Shown: positions 49,306-57,645, counted from the first letter of the stretch. The stretch is 64,000 nt of DNA from Leucobacter soli (GCF_910593785.1 NZ_CAJVAP010000005.1:62001-126000); one strand, 5' to 3'. The notes: generated by a model not told the origin, from the sequence alone. Translations and numbers: made by a program.

Positions 49306-49664
49306 GCATGCAGCCGAAGACGGTCGACGAGTATCTCGATGGTGTGGACGCCGAGCGTCGGGCCGAGCTCGAACGGATCCGCGTACTGGTGAAACGGCTG
49401 GTGCCGTCGGCCGAAGAGACGATGAGCTACGGCATGCCGACGCTCAAGCACGGGGGACTGGCGCTCGTCTACTTCACCGCTTCGAAGAAGCACAGGAGCC
49501 TCTTCCCGTCGTCGTGGGCGATCGATGAGCTGCGGGATGGGCTCGAGGGCCACACGACCACCCAGCATGCGATTCAGTTCACCCTCGAGAATCCTCTCGC
49601 CGACGATCTGCTCGAGGATATGGTGCGCGTTCACCCGCGAGAGAACGACGCCGGCAGGGAGTAG
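49302..49664 (+). CDS. DUF1801 (YdhG-like) protein
   Basis: 120 aa. DEYLDGVDAERRAELERIR, ETMSYGMPTLKHGG and YFTASKKHRSLFP are typical of the DUF1801/YdhG family, which has an iron-chaperone-like fold and no proven function. GTG 49302 has the ribosome site GGAGGG. ATG 49308 is an in-frame alternative. Coupled to tag. Confidence 0.88.
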   Translation: MSMQPKTVDEYLDGVDAERRAELERIRVLVKRLVPSAEETMSYGMPTLKHGGLALVYFTASKKHRSLFPSSWAIDELRDGLEGHTTTQHAIQFTLENPLADDLLEDMVRVHPRENDAGRE

Positions 49665-49792
49665 CTCCGGTGTCGATGCGCCGATAGCCTCGAGGCATGA
49701 GCCCTGGAGGCTCGGGGCTCGAGTTCGCCGAGTGACCGTGCACGGCCTCACCCGCCCGCCGGAGAGGGTTGGCCGCTCGCCGCGGTGTCGCC

Positions 49793-49798
49793 TAAAAT
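49793..49798 (+). promoter_or_regulatory. -10 hexamer TAAAAT of the second DUF1801 gene (leaderless)
   Basis: TAAAAT ends 7 nt before ATG 49805. Confidence 0.6.
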
Positions 49799-49804
49799 CG
49801 CGAC

Positions 49805-50212
49805 ATGGGCACGGTTCCCGACGACATCCGAGAGTTTCATGATCGGCTCGACGCCTCGGCGCGGCCGATATGCGATCTGCTGCTCACGACGATCGAACAG
49901 GAGCTGCCGGACGCCGAGCGGAAGGTGTGGCACGCCCACCCGGTGTGGTTCTTCGACGGCAACCCGGTCGTCGGATACAGCCGGCTGAAGTCTGCGGTGC
50001 GGCTGCTGTTCTGGAGCGGGCAGTCGTTCCGCGAATCGGGATTGAAGCCCGAAGGCACGTTCCAGGCGGCCGAAGCACGGTACACGGCGCCCGAGCAGGT
50101 CGACGTCGAAGCGGTGCGCCGCTGGCTCGCCGAAGCTCGAGACGTCCAGTGGAACTACCGCGACATCCGCCGGAATCGCGGCCTCGTTCCGCTTCGCGGC
50201 GTGGGGGAGTGA
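49805..50212 (+). CDS. DUF1801-type protein, second copy
   Basis: 135 aa. KVWHAHPVWFFDGNPVVGYS and VRLLFWSGQSF match the DUF1801 fold, but the protein is distant from the neighbouring copy at 49302, so this is not a recent duplication. It has its own leaderless promoter. Function unknown. Convergent with the DHFR-like gene. Confidence 0.82.
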   Translation: MGTVPDDIREFHDRLDASARPICDLLLTTIEQELPDAERKVWHAHPVWFFDGNPVVGYSRLKSAVRLLFWSGQSFRESGLKPEGTFQAAEARYTAPEQVDVEAVRRWLAEARDVQWNYRDIRRNRGLVPLRGVGE

Positions 50213-50240
50213 GTCGGGCCGCCTGAGCGGCGCGTGTGCG

Positions 50241-50810
50241 TCAGGCCGGAATCCGCGCGGATCGGTAGCGCAGGGCGATCGCGCCCGATCGGAACTCCTG
50301 GCGATCAACGAGCTCGAGCTGGATGCGCTCCCGCAGACCGGCGAGCAATGTCGGCCCGTGCCCCGCGAGCACCGGCTGCACGAGGAACTCGTACTCGTCG
50401 ATCAACCCCAGATCCGCCAGCGCACGGGGGAGCGTCACTCCGCCCACCCACAGGCGTTCGCCCGGCTGCTGCTTGAGCTGCCGAACCGCCTGCGCCACGT
50501 CGCCTCGCACCAGGTCGGCGTTCCAGTCGACTCCGCTCAGGGTGCTCGACACGACGTGCTTCTCCGCCCGGTCGATGGCTTCGGCGAACGGAATCTCCCA
50601 CTCTTCCATCCAGTCGGGCCAGACTCCGGTGTCCGGCTTCCGCCACGCCGACTCCATCATCTCGTAGGTCACCCGGCCGAAGAGCAGGGCATCGGCCTGC
50701 GCCATCTCATCGGTCCAGTAGCGCATCGAGTCCTCGTTCGGCGGGATCCCGGCCTCGTGGTGGCAGCAGCCGTCGAGCGTGGTGTTGATCGAGTAGCGGA
50801 GCTGTCTCAT
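50241..50810 (-). CDS. Dihydrofolate reductase family protein (RibD C-terminal-like)
   Basis: 189 aa. MRQLRYSINTTLDGCCHHE and LLFGRVTYEMMESAW are hallmarks of the YyaP/RibD-like DHFR superfamily, and LWVGGVTLPRALADLGLIDE is the nucleotide-binding segment. These are NADPH-dependent reductases of unknown substrate, not the housekeeping FolA. ATG 50810 has the ribosome site AAGGAG. Confidence 0.87.
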   Translation of the reverse strand: MRQLRYSINTTLDGCCHHEAGIPPNEDSMRYWTDEMAQADALLFGRVTYEMMESAWRKPDTGVWPDWMEEWEIPFAEAIDRAEKHVVSSTLSGVDWNADLVRGDVAQAVRQLKQQPGERLWVGGVTLPRALADLGLIDEYEFLVQPVLAGHGPTLLAGLRERIQLELVDRQEFRSGAIALRYRSARIPA

Positions 50811-51006
50811 CGCGTTCTCCTTCGAAGCGCGCCCGCGTTCGGCGAACTGCACTCAGGCTACAACCGCGACGCGCACGCTCACGTCTGACGAGGGAATCGC
50901 TCCGGTAGTCGGGGATCCTGACGTCGATCCGGGTGAGACTCCGACCCTCGACGACTTCCTGAGCTGAACGAGTCGTCGATGTGCTCCCGGTCTGGAATAG
51001 TGTATG

Positions 51007-51032
51007 CTGAATATGTTCAGTGAATGCATTCA
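51007..51032. promoter_or_regulatory. Two adjacent palindromes, probable TetR operator
   Basis: CTGAATATGTTCAG (51007-51020) is directly followed by the perfect 12-bp palindrome TGAATGCATTCA (51021-51032). Both share the TGAA/TTCA half-site and end 12 nt before the TetR start codon. A TATGCT hexamer (51003-51008) overlaps the first copy, so binding would block transcription. Confidence 0.65.
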
Positions 51033-51044
51033 GTCAGGATCTCC

Positions 51045-51641
51045 ATGAATGCCAGACGCGACGAACAGCGCCGCGAGACCGAAGCGAAGGTGCTGTCGGC
51101 TGCCGGCGAGCTCTTCCGTACCAGGGGGTTCGCGAACACCACCATCCGCGATATCGCCGTCGCCTGCGGGGTGAGCGTCGGCACCGTCGCCTCAGTGGGG
51201 GAGAAGGACGCCCTGCTCGTCGCCGTCTTCGATCGAGGCATCAAGGGAATCCACGAAGCGAACTTTCGCGGCGCCGAGGGGGTGCGGGGAGACTTGACCG
51301 AGCAGATCCTTCTGTTGCTGGATCCGTTCATCGAGATGTTCACCGCCGACGCCGCGCTGGCTCGGGCGTACGGCTCGGTGCTGGTCGCGGGGGAGCACGG
51401 CTCGATCGTCTTCTCCGACCTCTCGGGCCTGCTCGTCGGCGAGATCGAAACCGCAGTGCTGGGTGCAGAGGATCCGCCCGCCGCGGAGCAGGCCCGATCG
51501 CTGGCCGAGAGCATCTACTTCGCGTATATCGGGCGCCTCTTCAGCTGGCCGTCTGACGCAGCTACGAGTGCGGCCGACCTCAGGCGAAGCCTGCGTCGCA
51601 TCGTCGCGGCGATCTGTCGAGCAGGGGAGGCCTGGGCATGA
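51045..51641 (+). CDS. TetR/AcrR family transcriptional regulator
   Basis: 198 aa. The N-terminal HTH is ETEAKVLSAAGELFRTRGFA followed by TIRDIAVACGVSVGTVAS. ATG 51045 (ribosome site AGGATC) is preferred. ATG 51024 lies inside the operator. It overlaps the DoxX-like gene by 4 nt and probably represses this two-gene unit. The ligand is unknown. Confidence 0.87.
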   Translation: MNARRDEQRRETEAKVLSAAGELFRTRGFANTTIRDIAVACGVSVGTVASVGEKDALLVAVFDRGIKGIHEANFRGAEGVRGDLTEQILLLLDPFIEMFTADAALARAYGSVLVAGEHGSIVFSDLSGLLVGEIETAVLGAEDPPAAEQARSLAESIYFAYIGRLFSWPSDAATSAADLRRSLRRIVAAICRAGEAWA

Positions 51642-51997
51642 CCCTCATCGCCGACCCGTGGTGGCTGACCATGCCGCTGACTGCTGCGCTCCTGTTCGAT
51701 GCTGCTGCTTCGCTCAAGCCGCCGGCATTCATCCGCGATTGCCTCGACGGGGTGCGCTTTCCGCGCGAATGGTGGTGGGTGCTGATCGTCATCAAGACGC
51801 TTGCGGCTACGGGTCTGATTGTCGGCCTCTGGGTTCCGGGCGTCGGGCTCGCGGCGAACATTGGAGTGATCGTCTATTTCCTGTGCGCGGCGGCTTCCCA
51901 TCTCAGGGCGAAGTTCCTGACTCAGGCGTTCTGGCTGAACTGCCTCGGCATGCTTGCACTCTCGATCCTGACGCTCGTGTTCTCGTTCTTCGCCTAG
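51638..51997 (+). CDS. DoxX-like four-helix membrane protein
   Basis: 119 aa, four transmembrane helices. PLTAALLFDAAASLKPP and the LAATGLIVGLWVPGVGLAAN segment are DoxX-like. Functions reported for the superfamily relate to redox and oxidative stress, but none is proven for this type. It is coupled to the TetR gene by an ATGA overlap. Confidence 0.78.
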   Translation: MTLIADPWWLTMPLTAALLFDAAASLKPPAFIRDCLDGVRFPREWWWVLIVIKTLAATGLIVGLWVPGVGLAANIGVIVYFLCAAASHLRAKFLTQAFWLNCLGMLALSILTLVFSFFA

Positions 51998-52076
51998 GGA
52001 ACCATCCGGGGAAGTGGGCCGCAAGCGGACGGTGAGCTGCAGTCGGGGAGCAAGTAACGCGTCGGCCTGAACTTTA

Positions 52077-52104
52077 AGCTGACATAATATAGATTATCCA
52101 CGCA
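52077..52104 (-). other. dif: Predicted chromosomal dif site (XerC/XerD recombination site)
   Basis: Read on the minus strand the XerC arm is TGCGTGGATAA, the 6-nt centre TCTATA and the XerD arm TTATGTCAGCT. Compared by eye with the actinobacterial dif consensus as I recall it (TTCRCCGATAAT then VNACATTATGTCAAGT), 22 of 28 positions agree, including all of GATAAT and ATTATGTCA. It is an AT-rich island in a convergent gap between the DoxX and PAP2 genes, at the point where dominant gene orientation switches. Confidence 0.75.
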
Positions 52105-52149
52105 TGCATAACGTCGCACGGGTACGGACGTTGATGAAGAATCGCGAGG

Positions 52150-52950
52150 CTACGCGCCGAGCGTCATATAGGCCCGAGCGGTCAATGCGCTCGCACCGAC
52201 GAGCGCGATCTCGCTGCCGCCCAGCAGCATCGATCCGGAATCAAGCGTCGCCGCACCCGCGACGACGATCAATCCGCCGACGACCAGCGCCCAGCCGCTC
52301 ACCGTCAGCACGACGCCGAGGACCTTGTTCAACGCGTTGGCACCCGAACTCGGCAGCCTCACAGTGCGTGCACGACGCGGCAGGCGGAACGCGGCCGCGA
52401 GACCGAAGGCCAGCACACCGAGGGCGAGTCCCCCGAACACGTCGCTCGGGCGGTGCCAGCCGAATGCGAGCAGCTGCCACGAGGCCGTGCCGAGGAGCAT
52501 GGCACCGAGCACGCCGGCCACACCCCTCGACGCTGCGGGAAGCGCCCAGATCGCTCCTCCGACGACGACCGCGAAAACGGTCATATGCCCGCTCGGGAAC
52601 GTGTTGTCGGCTTCGAAGTCGAGCAGCGACGGCCGGATGAGCCACTCCTGCTTCAACAACTGCGAAGCCAGGATCGCGGCACCGCCGAACAGCACGATCC
52701 AGAGAGCCCGTCCGAAGCCGCGGTACCGCCAGGCGACCAGGAGGATGACGAGCAGTGCAGCGCCAACGCTCCAGGTGGAGACCAGGCTCAGCGGAGCGGG
52801 CGGGTCGAAGGTGAACTCAGAGGCGCCCAGCACGCTCTGCTCGGCGAGCTGACCGATCCCGCTCTGCACGCCGATCACGTACGAGACGACGCCGACGCCG
52901 AGCGCGAACAGCGCGTAGAGCAGGGCCTTGCCCCGTCCGACCCCGTTCAT
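52150..52950 (-). CDS. PAP2 superfamily membrane phosphatase
   Basis: 266 aa with six or more transmembrane helices. The three-part phosphatase motif is present: KQEWLIRPS, PSGHM and GWHRPSDVFGG. It probably dephosphorylates a lipid phosphate such as undecaprenyl pyrophosphate or phosphatidylglycerophosphate. The C-terminal third is an extra two-helix region. The ribosome site is GGGGGAG. Confidence 0.87.
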   Translation of the reverse strand: MNGVGRGKALLYALFALGVGVVSYVIGVQSGIGQLAEQSVLGASEFTFDPPAPLSLVSTWSVGAALLVILLVAWRYRGFGRALWIVLFGGAAILASQLLKQEWLIRPSLLDFEADNTFPSGHMTVFAVVVGGAIWALPAASRGVAGVLGAMLLGTASWQLLAFGWHRPSDVFGGLALGVLAFGLAAAFRLPRRARTVRLPSSGANALNKVLGVVLTVSGWALVVGGLIVVAGAATLDSGSMLLGGSEIALVGASALTARAYMTLGA

Positions 52951-53059
52951 GCGCGCTCCCCCGATGCTCGTCTCACCGCTCCGAGCGGCATGTCCGCACC
53001 GAGCCTAATCGGAGCGCCTATCGATTTCCCGAACGCGCGCGGAGGGGCGGCTGCTCCCC

Positions 53060-53881
53060 TCATCCGGCCGCATGATCGGCCGTGCGCACGGCCCAGAGCG
53101 CGACCGCCGCGGCTGTTGCGACGTTCAACGAATCCACGCCGTTCCCCATGGGGATCGTCACGCAGCGCGTGGCCGAGGCGAGCGCACGGCGCGTCAATCC
53201 CTGCCCTTCGGTACCGAAGAGGAGCGCGAGCCGATCCGGCGTATCCGCGACGAAATCCGCGAGGTCCTCGGCATCGTCTCGCAGCGCGAAGGCCGCGAGC
53301 TCGTAACCGGCGCTCCGGATCATCGGTCCGGCCAGCGGCCATTCGGGCAGGCGCGCCCATGGCACCTGGAGCACCGCCCCCATGCTGACGCGCACCGCAC
53401 GCCGGTAGAGCGGATCGGCGCAGGCCGGGGTCAGCAGAACGCCGTCCGCGTCCAGCGCCGCGATCGAGCGGAATATCGCGCCGACGTTGGTGTGATCCGC
53501 CAGATCCTCGAGCACGACGATGCGCTTCGACGCGCGCAGCAGCTCGAGCGGGTCGCGAGCCTCCGGCCGGTGCATCGAGGCGAGGGCTCCTCGATGCAGG
53601 TGGAAGCCGGTGAGCCGCTCCAATTGGGCGGAGTCCCCCACGTAGACGGGTACATCGGGATGGCCCGCCAGCAACGGCTCGACGCGCGGCAGCCATTCCT
53701 CGAGCAGCAGCACCGATCGCGGGCGGTGCCCTGCGCGCAGCGCGCGCTCGATCACCTTGGGCGACTCCGCGAGGTACAGGCCCTCCGCGGGTTCGCGCAC
53801 GCGCCGCAGTTCGACATCGGTCAGCTGCGTGTAGTCGGCGAGTTCGGGTACGCCGACATCCTCGATGCGGAGGATCCTCAT
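53060..53881 (-). CDS. TrmH/SpoU family RNA 2'-O-methyltransferase
   Basis: 273 aa. An N-terminal L30e-like substrate-binding domain precedes the SPOUT knot with NVGAIFRSIAALDADGVLL, LLFGTEGQGLT and VDSLNVATAAAVAL. The target (rRNA or tRNA ribose) cannot be fixed. ATG 53881 is chosen by alignment. It follows the hydrolase stop by 7 nt. Confidence 0.92.
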   Translation of the reverse strand: MRILRIEDVGVPELADYTQLTDVELRRVREPAEGLYLAESPKVIERALRAGHRPRSVLLLEEWLPRVEPLLAGHPDVPVYVGDSAQLERLTGFHLHRGALASMHRPEARDPLELLRASKRIVVLEDLADHTNVGAIFRSIAALDADGVLLTPACADPLYRRAVRVSMGAVLQVPWARLPEWPLAGPMIRSAGYELAAFALRDDAEDLADFVADTPDRLALLFGTEGQGLTRRALASATRCVTIPMGNGVDSLNVATAAAVALWAVRTADHAAG

Positions 53882-53888
53882 CGGATGC

Positions 53889-54809
53889 TCACCGACGTTC
53901 CCCCGTCGTGTCGGAAACGTCTGCGCTGCGTTCCGAATGCTCGCGCAGGAACTTGGCGAGCGCTGCAACGGCCGGTTCGACCGCCTCGTAGTGGACGAGA
54001 TGCCCGACTCCCGGCATCACACGGAGCCGCGAGTCCGCGAGCTGGCGCTGCAGCCCGAGCTGGGCCGGAAGCGGCGTGATGTCGTCCCGGTCCCCCACGA
54101 TCAGGAGCACCGGCTGCGTGATCGCCGCAGCGTACTCGGCGACCGTGTGGGAGACGGAGGCGCGGAAGGCCTCGAGGAGCGTACTCGTGTCGGCGAAACG
54201 GCTGAAATAGCGGTCATGCTGGCCGTGGATCCAGGCGCGGAGCGCCGGATCGGGCGTCTTCGCCATCACGATGCTCATCAGGCGCACGATCACCGGGTTG
54301 CCGAGGAGCGCGCGCGCTGCACGCTCGGGCAGACGGTCCGCGGCCCAGTAGTAGAAGATCGCGAGCCGCGTCATCACGGCCTGCGGTCCTTCGAGCGCGG
54401 GCGAGGAGATCGGGTTGATGAGTGCGACCGTGCTCGGGTCGAGCCCCTGGTCCAGTGCGGCGGCGACGACCAGGGATCCGAAGGAATGGCCGAGGATCGA
54501 GTACCCGCCGGGTGCGGCCTCCCGTGCGAAAGCGCGCAGCCATTCGCCGTAGAGCGCGAGATCGTGCTCACGTCCGGGGATCGCCGGACTCGCCCCGAAC
54601 CCCGGCAGGTCGGGAACGACGACCCGTATACCGGGGCGGTGCTCGACGAGCGCCGCGGCGATGCCGGCAAGCCCGTGGTGGTCTCCGCGGAAGCCGTGCA
54701 CCAGGATGATCGTCTCGCCGCTCGGCTCACCATGTCGGTCGCCGTACTGCCAGGCCCGGGTCTCGATGCCGAGCGCATCGATCCGCAATTCGGCCGGTGC
54801 TTCGCTCAC
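53889..54809 (-). CDS. Alpha/beta hydrolase
   Basis: 306 aa. ILVHGFRGDHHG forms the oxyanion region, GHSFGS holds the nucleophile serine, and GVGHLVHYE the catalytic histidine. The substrate is unknown. GTG 54809 has TAGACT ending 7 nt upstream. The TrmH gene follows closely, so both are probably one operon. Confidence 0.88.
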   Translation of the reverse strand: MSEAPAELRIDALGIETRAWQYGDRHGEPSGETIILVHGFRGDHHGLAGIAAALVEHRPGIRVVVPDLPGFGASPAIPGREHDLALYGEWLRAFAREAAPGGYSILGHSFGSLVVAAALDQGLDPSTVALINPISSPALEGPQAVMTRLAIFYYWAADRLPERAARALLGNPVIVRLMSIVMAKTPDPALRAWIHGQHDRYFSRFADTSTLLEAFRASVSHTVAEYAAAITQPVLLIVGDRDDITPLPAQLGLQRQLADSRLRVMPGVGHLVHYEAVEPAVAALAKFLREHSERSADVSDTTGERR

Positions 54810-54815
54810 CCATCG

Positions 54816-54821
54816 AGTCTA
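54816..54821 (-). promoter_or_regulatory. -10 hexamer TAGACT of the hydrolase gene (leaderless)
   Basis: On the minus strand TAGACT ends 7 nt before GTG 54809. Confidence 0.6.
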
Positions 54822-54868
54822 GCGCCCGGCGGAACGCCGAAGCGCCGACGGCTGCACGGCACGGCCGC

Positions 54869-54874
54869 TACGCT
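54869..54874 (+). promoter_or_regulatory. -10-like hexamer TACGCT upstream of the exonuclease gene
   Basis: TACGCT gives a 16-nt leader containing AAAGGAT before GTG 54897. Confidence 0.45.
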
Positions 54875-54896
54875 GTGATGGACGAAAGGATCCGCC

Positions 54897-55595
54897 GTGA
54901 CCGATGCACTCCCCCTCTGGGCCTCGCAGCTCGCCGTGTTCGACACCGAGACGACCGGGGTGGATCCGGCGCAGGCGCGCATCGTCAGCGCGAGCATCGC
55001 GCTGCTGGGCGAGGGCGGCGCGGTCGGCGAGCGCTACGACTGGCTGATCGACCCGGGCGTGGAGATCCCGGAGGCCGCCGCACGCGTGCACGGCATCACC
55101 ACCGAGGTGGCCCGCGCCAGCGGCGTCGATGCGGGAGTCGGCGTCGCCCAGATCATCGAGCAGCTGTTCGCCATGATCGAGCGCGGCTACCCCGTCGTCG
55201 TCTACAACGCCCCGTACGACCTCACCCTGCTGCGCGCCGAGGCCGTGCGCCACGGCATCGCGTGGCCGGGGCTCCCCTCCCCCGTCATCGATCCGCTCGT
55301 CATCGACAAGCAGGTGGACCGCTTCCGCAAGGGCAAGCGCACGCTCGATGTCGTCACTCAGCACTACGGCGTCGCACTTGATACGGCCCATGACGCAGGC
55401 GAGGATGCGATCGCGGCGGGCAGGGTGGCGCAGGCGATCGCCCGCCGCTACGCATCCGTGTTGCCCGGTGACGTGCAGCAGCTGCACGACGAGCAGGTCT
55501 CGTGGGCGGCGGCGCAAGCCGCGAACTTCCAGGAGTACATGCGACGGGTGCGGGATCCGCAATTCGTCGCCGAAGGCGCTTGGCCGTTGCGGTAG
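54897..55595 (+). CDS. 3'-5' exonuclease, DNA polymerase III epsilon-like
   Basis: 232 aa. The DEDDh motifs are visible: FDTETTGVDP, YNAPYDLTLL and HDAGEDAIAAG. The stand-alone exonuclease domain plus a C-terminal helical tail suggests a proofreading or repair/RNA-degradation nuclease rather than a replicative subunit. Convergent with the L31 gene. Confidence 0.9.
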   Translation: MTDALPLWASQLAVFDTETTGVDPAQARIVSASIALLGEGGAVGERYDWLIDPGVEIPEAAARVHGITTEVARASGVDAGVGVAQIIEQLFAMIERGYPVVVYNAPYDLTLLRAEAVRHGIAWPGLPSPVIDPLVIDKQVDRFRKGKRTLDVVTQHYGVALDTAHDAGEDAIAAGRVAQAIARRYASVLPGDVQQLHDEQVSWAAAQAANFQEYMRRVRDPQFVAEGAWPLR

Positions 55596-55628
55596 CCCCG
55601 TCACTCGCGAGAGAGCGATTGTGCGGCG

Positions 55629-55658
55629 CCACGCAGGACCGGGACACGCAGGACCGGG
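55629..55658 (+). repeat. Exact tandem duplication of 15 bp
   Basis: CACGCAGGACCGGGA occurs twice in direct succession just upstream of the shared terminator, in the 3' region of the exonuclease gene. Confidence 0.85.
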
Positions 55659-55662
55659 ATGA

Positions 55663-55706
55663 GACGCAGAAGGGCGGATCCCCGAATCGGGATCCTCCCT
55701 TCTGCG
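55663..55706. terminator. Bidirectional terminator between the exonuclease and L31 genes
   Basis: ACGCAGAAGGG and GGATCCC on the left pair with GGGATCC and CCCTTCTGCGT on the right, one mismatch in a 19-bp stem, 6-nt loop. It lies between convergent genes. Confidence 0.85.
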
Positions 55707-55719
55707 TGCAGCTCGGAGC

Positions 55720-55968
55720 TTACGCGCCGAAGCCCTTGAAGCGCTGGTTGAACTTCTCGACGCGACCGGCCGAGTCGAGGATGCGCTGCTTGCCGGTGTA
55801 GAAGGGGTGCGAGGCGCTCGAGATCTCGACATCGATCACCGGGTAGGTCGCACCGTCGAGCTCGATGGTCTTGTCGCTGGTCAGCGTGGACCGGGTGAGG
55901 AAGGTCTCCCCCGAAGCCAGGTCGCGGAACACGATCGCGTTGTACTCGGGGTGGATGTCGGTCTTCAT
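55720..55968 (-). CDS. rpmE2: 50S ribosomal protein L31 type B
   Basis: 82 aa. [16 protein letters not shown] and [20 protein letters not shown] are L31 signatures. No zinc-ribbon cysteines are present, so this is the zinc-independent type B form that replaces zinc-binding L31 when zinc is scarce. An ~80-nt leader follows TAGACT at 56058-56063. No clear Zur box was recognised. Confidence 0.96.
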   Translation of the reverse strand: MKTDIHPEYNAIVFRDLASGETFLTRSTLTSDKTIELDGATYPVIDVEISSASHPFYTGKQRILDSAGRVEKFNQRFKGFGA

Positions 55969-56057
55969 GGGAGTTCCTTAGATGTTGCCTGGTGAGGAGC
56001 GTGTAACAGCACGCTCCGAGGTCTTGGGATCGGCGGACGAGTCCGCACCAGCGGTCA

Positions 56058-56063
56058 AGTCTA
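56058..56063 (-). promoter_or_regulatory. -10-like hexamer TAGACT upstream of rpmE2
   Basis: On the minus strand TAGACT implies a start near 56051 and a leader of roughly 83 nt before the L31 ATG. Confidence 0.4.
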
Positions 56064-56087
56064 GCAGAATGCGGCGCGGTGGCGATC

Positions 56088-56873
56088 CTACGCGTGCGCC
56101 ACCGCCGAATAGCGCCCGTTGCGCTGCGTCACCTCGAACTCCATGCCGAAGGTCGCGCCGAGCGCGTCGGCGGTTAGCGTCTCGTCGATGGGGCCCGCCG
56201 CCTGCACTCGGCCGTCGCGGAGCAGCAGCACGTGCGTGAAGCCGGGCGGGATCTCCTCGACGTGATGCGTCACCATGATCATCGCGGGAGAGTAGGGCGA
56301 CTGGGCGTAGCCGGAGAGCAGCTGCAGCAGCCGTTCCCGTGCGCCCAGGTCGAGACTCGCGCTCGGCTCGTCGAGCAGCAGTAGCTCGGGATCGGTCATC
56401 ACCGCCCGCGCGATCATCGCCCGCTTGCGCTCGCCATCGCTGAGGGTGCCGAAACGGTGGTCGGCGAAGTCGACGAGATCCCACTCCGCCAGAATGCGTT
56501 CGGCCTGGCGTTCGTCGAGGCTGTCGTACTCCTCGTTCCAGCGGCCCTCGACGCTGTAGGCGGCGGTGAGCACCACATCCCGCACGGTCTCGTTCGCCGG
56601 GATCCGGCGCGCGGTCGCGGACGATGCGAAGCCGATGCGGTTGCGGAGCTCGAAGATGTCGACCTTGCCGAGCGTGGAGTCGAGCACCGTCACCTGCCCG
56701 GTCGTCGGATAGTCGTTCGCCGTCGCCAGACGCAGCATGGTGGTCTTCCCCGCGCCGTTCGGGCCGAGGATCACCCATCGCTGATCGCTGTCGACCTCCC
56801 AGTCGATCCCGCTGAGGATCGGGCGCCCGTCGCGCACGTAATCGACGTCGGAGAAGCGCAGCACATTGCTCAT
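56088..56873 (-). CDS. ABC transporter ATP-binding protein (orphan)
   Basis: 261 aa. Walker A GPNGAGKTT, the signature LSDGERKR (Asp instead of Gly) and Walker B LLLLDEPSASLD are present. No permease gene is adjacent and the protein has no membrane segment. It resembles the YlmA/ModF-like single ATPases of actinobacteria and may not be a transporter component. TACGCT ends 8 nt before ATG 56873. Confidence 0.88.
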   Translation of the reverse strand: MSNVLRFSDVDYVRDGRPILSGIDWEVDSDQRWVILGPNGAGKTTMLRLATANDYPTTGQVTVLDSTLGKVDIFELRNRIGFASSATARRIPANETVRDVVLTAAYSVEGRWNEEYDSLDERQAERILAEWDLVDFADHRFGTLSDGERKRAMIARAVMTDPELLLLDEPSASLDLGARERLLQLLSGYAQSPYSPAMIMVTHHVEEIPPGFTHVLLLRDGRVQAAGPIDETLTADALGATFGMEFEVTQRNGRYSAVAHA

Positions 56874-56880
56874 GCCATCC

Positions 56881-56886
56881 AGCGTA
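56881..56886 (-). promoter_or_regulatory. -10 hexamer TACGCT of the ABC ATPase gene (leaderless)
   Basis: On the minus strand TACGCT ends 8 nt before ATG 56873. Confidence 0.55.
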
Positions 56887-56921
56887 CCGAGCGGAGGTCA
56901 TCGCCGTGGCGCGGCACGCCC

Positions 56922-56927
56922 TACGCT
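56922..56927 (+). promoter_or_regulatory. -10 hexamer TACGCT of serB (leaderless)
   Basis: TACGCT ends 8 nt before ATG 56935. Confidence 0.6.
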
Positions 56928-56934
56928 GGAGGGT

Positions 56935-57582
56935 ATGAGCACTCCCTCCCCCAACCGCCCGCTCGTCGTGCTGGACTGCGACTCGACCACGATCCAGGAC
57001 GAGGTCATCGAACTCCTCGCCGACGCGGCCGGCACGCGCGAACTCGTCGCCGAGGTGACCGAGCGCGCGATGCGGGGCGAGCTCGATTTCGCCGAGAGTC
57101 TGCGCGAGCGGGTGGCCACCCTGGCAGGCACACCGGAGACGGTCTTCGAGCAGGCGTATCGCCGGGTTCGCCCGACTCCCGGCATCCACGAGCTCGTCGC
57201 CGCGGTGCACGAGCGCGGCGGCGTCGTCGGCGTCGTCTCGGGCGGCTTCCACGAGGTGCTGGATCCACTCGCCGCCGACCTCGGCCTCGACCTCTGGCGC
57301 GCGAACCGCCTGGAGGTGGTCGACGGAGCGCTCACCGGCCGCACGCTCGGCCCGATCGTCGACGCCGCGGCGAAGGCGGCGGCGCTGCGCGAGTGGGCCC
57401 ACGATGCCGGGATCCCGCTCGCCGCCACCGTCGCGATCGGCGACGGTGCGAACGATCTCGAGATGATGGAGGTCGCCGCGCTCTCGGTCGCCTTCAACGC
57501 GAAGCCGATCGTGCGGGAGCGGGCGGACGTGTCGATCGAGCAGGATCTCGCGCAGGTCATCCCGATGCTCGACGAGCTGTAA
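56935..57582 (+). CDS. serB: Phosphoserine phosphatase SerB
   Basis: 215 aa HAD enzyme catalysing the last step of serine synthesis. The nucleophile motif is LDCDSTTIQDEVIELLAD (D14, D16), the motif II serine is in VSGGFHEVL, and motif IV is AIGDGANDLEMM. It lacks the ACT domains found in some actinobacterial SerB proteins. Divergent from the ABC ATPase, both with leaderless promoters. Confidence 0.95.
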   Translation: MSTPSPNRPLVVLDCDSTTIQDEVIELLADAAGTRELVAEVTERAMRGELDFAESLRERVATLAGTPETVFEQAYRRVRPTPGIHELVAAVHERGGVVGVVSGGFHEVLDPLAADLGLDLWRANRLEVVDGALTGRTLGPIVDAAAKAAALREWAHDAGIPLAATVAIGDGANDLEMMEVAALSVAFNAKPIVRERADVSIEQDLAQVIPMLDEL

Positions 57583-57635
57583 CCGGCTGCGCACATCGAC
57601 GGCGCCCGTAGTTCGCGCCGGTCGACCGCAGCCGG
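57583..57635. terminator. Hairpin between convergent serB and the lyase-like gene
   Basis: CCGGCTGCG and CGCAGCCGG pair across a long centre that itself contains imperfect GGCGC/GCGCC pairing. It lies in the convergent gap and may terminate both genes. Confidence 0.5.
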
Positions 57636-57645
57636 CCGGTCTCGC

